NCBI RefSeq assembly: GCF_024297185.1
Contig: NZ_JANCTD010000005.1
Location: forward strand, 345,282-409,281
Direction of reading: 5' to 3'
From: Lewinella sp. JB7
GTDB taxonomy: Bacteria; Bacteroidota; Bacteroidia; Chitinophagales; Saprospiraceae
DNA length: 64,000 bases
The position numbers and the translations under genes were made by a program. The notes under the pieces are model-generated. The model made no database searches. It saw nothing but the letters and a program-made list of their open reading frames with translations, and was not told the origin of the DNA. This document shows, one piece after another, positions 62,363-64,000 of this stretch. The first letter of the stretch is position 1, and every line of letters starts with the position of its first letter.

Positions 62363-63655
62363 ATGCCGGAACCCCTGCAATTAAGTCACGAATTCAACTA
62401 CGCCCTCGAGCGTATGGAGGCCGGTGCCAACCTGTTCATCACCGGACGGGCGGGCACGGGAAAATCCACCCTGCTGCAAATATTCAAGCGGAGCACGCGG
62501 AAGAACGTGGTCGTGCTGGCGCCCACCGGCGTTGCCGCGTTGAACGTCGGCGGACAAACGATCCACTCCTTCTTCAACTTCCCTCCCCGGCTGCTGCAGT
62601 CCCGCGATATCCGCCCGAACCGCCGCAACCGCCGCCTCTTCATGAACCTGGAAACGCTGGTGATCGACGAGATCAGCATGGTACGAGCCGACGTGATGGA
62701 AGCCATCGACTACGGCCTGAAGCTCAACCGCGAGAACGGGGAACCCTTCGGGGGGGTACAGCTCATTCTCTTCGGCGACCTGTTCCAGTTGCCGCCGGTC
62801 GTGAGCAGCGCCACGGAGCGGGAGTTCTTCAGCCTGCGCTACGCCAGTCCCTACTTTTTCAGCGCCGATGCCATGGACCACATCGACCTGGAAACGATCG
62901 AACTGAATAAGGTATACCGCCAGGACAGCCGCTACTTCCTGCGCCTGCTCGAAAGTATCCGCAATGCTACCGTAGACCGGGAGGAACTCGAGGATCTGAA
63001 CCGACGGTACCAGCCCGACTTCGAGCCGCCCCCCGGCGAAAACTACCTGACGCTGGCCGCCCGCAACGCCACGGTGACCAAGATCAACGCCAGCGCGCTT
63101 GCCGAACTCCCCGGTCCGGAACACCTGTACACCGCAGAAGTGAAGGGCAACTTTCCCGAGAAACTCTTCCCGGTGCCCCAGCTCCTCCGGCTGAAGGAGG
63201 GCGCCCAGGTCATGACGCTGCGCAACGACCCCGACCGTCGTTTCGTAAACGGTACCATCGGGACGGTGGTGGAATGCAAGGCCAAATCCGTGCGGATCGA
63301 GATCGTCGAGAACGGCAAGGCGAGCGAGGTAGAGGTGGAATACGACGAGTGGGATATCATCCGCTACACCGCCGATGCCACCGACGTACGTAAGATCGGC
63401 ACCGAAACGCTCGGCACCTACCGTCAGCTACCCGTGCGTCTGGCCTGGGCCGTGACGATCCATAAGTCGCAGGGCAAGACCTTTGACAAGATCATTGTGG
63501 ACCTCGGGCGCTCGGGGGCCTTCGAGCACGGACAAACCTACGTCGCCCTGAGCCGCTGCCGCACCCTGGAGGGCATCGTACTACGGCAGCCCCTCGCTCT
63601 CCGTGACGTGCTGGTCGATCCGGAGGTGGTGCAGTTTTATGAGTCGAGTCGGTGA
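62363..63655 (+). CDS. PIF1/RecD-like superfamily 1 helicase
   Basis: 430 residues. Walker A GRAGTGKST near 29, PTGVAALNVGGQTIHSFF near 56 (a PIF1-type motif Ia), Walker B VIDEISMV near 100, and C-terminal UvrD_C_2-like LAWAVTIHKSQGKTFDKI near 368 with VALSRC near 398. It unwinds DNA with 5'-3' polarity by family; a role in G-quadruplex or R-loop removal is typical. TACCTTCG lies 4 nt before the ATG, so the transcript may lack a leader. Divergent from the membrane-protein gene. Confidence 0.88.
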   Translation: MPEPLQLSHEFNYALERMEAGANLFITGRAGTGKSTLLQIFKRSTRKNVVVLAPTGVAALNVGGQTIHSFFNFPPRLLQSRDIRPNRRNRRLFMNLETLVIDEISMVRADVMEAIDYGLKLNRENGEPFGGVQLILFGDLFQLPPVVSSATEREFFSLRYASPYFFSADAMDHIDLETIELNKVYRQDSRYFLRLLESIRNATVDREELEDLNRRYQPDFEPPPGENYLTLAARNATVTKINASALAELPGPEHLYTAEVKGNFPEKLFPVPQLLRLKEGAQVMTLRNDPDRRFVNGTIGTVVECKAKSVRIEIVENGKASEVEVEYDEWDIIRYTADATDVRKIGTETLGTYRQLPVRLAWAVTIHKSQGKTFDKIIVDLGRSGAFEHGQTYVALSRCRTLEGIVLRQPLALRDVLVDPEVVQFYESSR

Positions 63656-64000
63656 TGGGGGTAGTGATCCGCGGTCCGGTTGGGTTGCATACTAATGAGC
63701 GGCCTCGGGTCCGAGACAAGTTCACCACGGATAGGCCTTTAGACTTGCCTTAAAGAGGAACATACATATATGACCATCATCATTATGTATAATTTCTTTT
63801 TGGCTTCTTTTTTCTTTGTGGATTTCACACCCAAAGTGTGGAAAACTCCTGCCCTTGCCGGGCGCGGGTGACGGATTTTGAGGCGTCGAGGCCTATTCCG
63901 TGTTTGCTCACTCGGCAAGTGGCCAAGAGTCCGTGGTCTGTATAGAAAAAGCGGGGAAGTAAGCCCCATTAAAGGTCTGTAGACAGACGCTTGGCCGACG
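63656..64000. other. Gene-free end with an inverted array fragment and an AT-rich stretch
   Basis: No supported gene. Positions 63,698-63,732 match the start region of the 111-bp array unit in reverse orientation (GTGGTGAACTTGTCTCGGAC on the minus strand, then CCGAGGCCGCT). Positions about 63,741-63,855 are much more AT-rich than their surroundings and include a CACAC...GTGTG hairpin near 63,826-63,840. Leftward open frames here lack coding-like composition. Confidence 0.5.

Noticed and set aside
63739..63969. 76-codon leftward open frame at the window end
   Set aside because: It runs through the AT-rich island into repeat-like sequence, with a low-complexity lysine run and no family resemblance.
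1..64000. tRNA or rRNA genes
   Set aside because: I looked through the intergenic gaps for cloverleaf-type patterns and conserved rRNA segments and saw none; a covariance-model scan would be needed to be certain.

Overview
The window looks like a chromosomal segment of a GC-rich Bacteroidota, most plausibly a Saprospiria/Lewinella-like bacterium. Supporting signs are a protein with a type IX secretion C-terminal sorting domain, a TonB-dependent receptor with a CarboxypepD_reg-like N-terminus, many TAnnTTTG -7 boxes with little Shine-Dalgarno use, a bS21 (rpsU) gene, a Bacteroidota-type putative porin, and several lipoproteins. The lineage is inferred from style; I saw no rRNA or tRNA gene.

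Positions 1-16,706 are a complete-looking nitrate assimilation island. A rightward operon carries nirB, nirD, a DUF4202 gene, a PilJ-type sensor kinase and a NarL-type response regulator. Facing it, a leftward operon encodes an outer-membrane porin (frameshifted at its 3' end) followed by a nitrate-type ABC transporter (lipoprotein binding protein, permease, two ATPases). Divergent from the porin is a second rightward unit with a fused molybdopterin nitrate reductase/FAD reductase/BFD protein and a siroheme-reductase-like protein that lacks the metal-ligand cysteines and ends in a rubredoxin. TACGTA motifs, paired at the same 12-bp phase, lie at both visible control regions and suggest one regulator for uptake, nitrate reduction and nitrite reduction.

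Positions 16,773-30,332 hold mostly single genes: an ATE1/Bpt-like aminoacyltransferase, a 43-residue membrane peptide, fabI, a porin, a Tat-exported Gfo/Idh oxidoreductase, NDH-2, a tandem SpoIIAA-like protein, two overlapping glycosyltransferases, Lon protease and a small exported protein. Positions 30,538-46,363 hold an ABC exporter, GH15 and GH43 enzymes, a 1042-residue HExxH/TolB/beta-barrel protein, ApbE, IlvE, a small HolD-like candidate, DoxX, an ATP-grasp protein, a twice-frameshifted T9SS cargo gene and an esterase. Positions 46,360-63,655 hold a TonB receptor, two unknown small proteins, rpsU, a RavA/MoxR ATPase, an orphan LutA-like protein, an IS256-type remnant, an OmpA-less outer-membrane protein, a dolichol-phosphate-mannose-synthase-like enzyme, a DUF5060 glycosidase, a glutamyl-endopeptidase-like S9 protease with an acidic partner, a VanY-like peptidase, a membrane protein and a PIF1-type helicase.

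The non-coding DNA is unusually structured. All three convergent gaps longer than 400 bp are filled with TAGT/TTAGG-type tandem repeats, each half oriented with the sense strand of the gene that ends beside it. There are two sites of 25-bp-spaced GTCGGAGAC hairpins and a ten-copy 111-bp tandem array (about 60,859-61,917), with a solitary inverted piece of the same unit beyond the helicase gene. The best leads for something new are the siroheme-like/rubredoxin fusion and its shared TACGTA control, the 3'-end-oriented repeat blocks, the long inverted repeat around the apbE promoter, and the HolD-like small protein.
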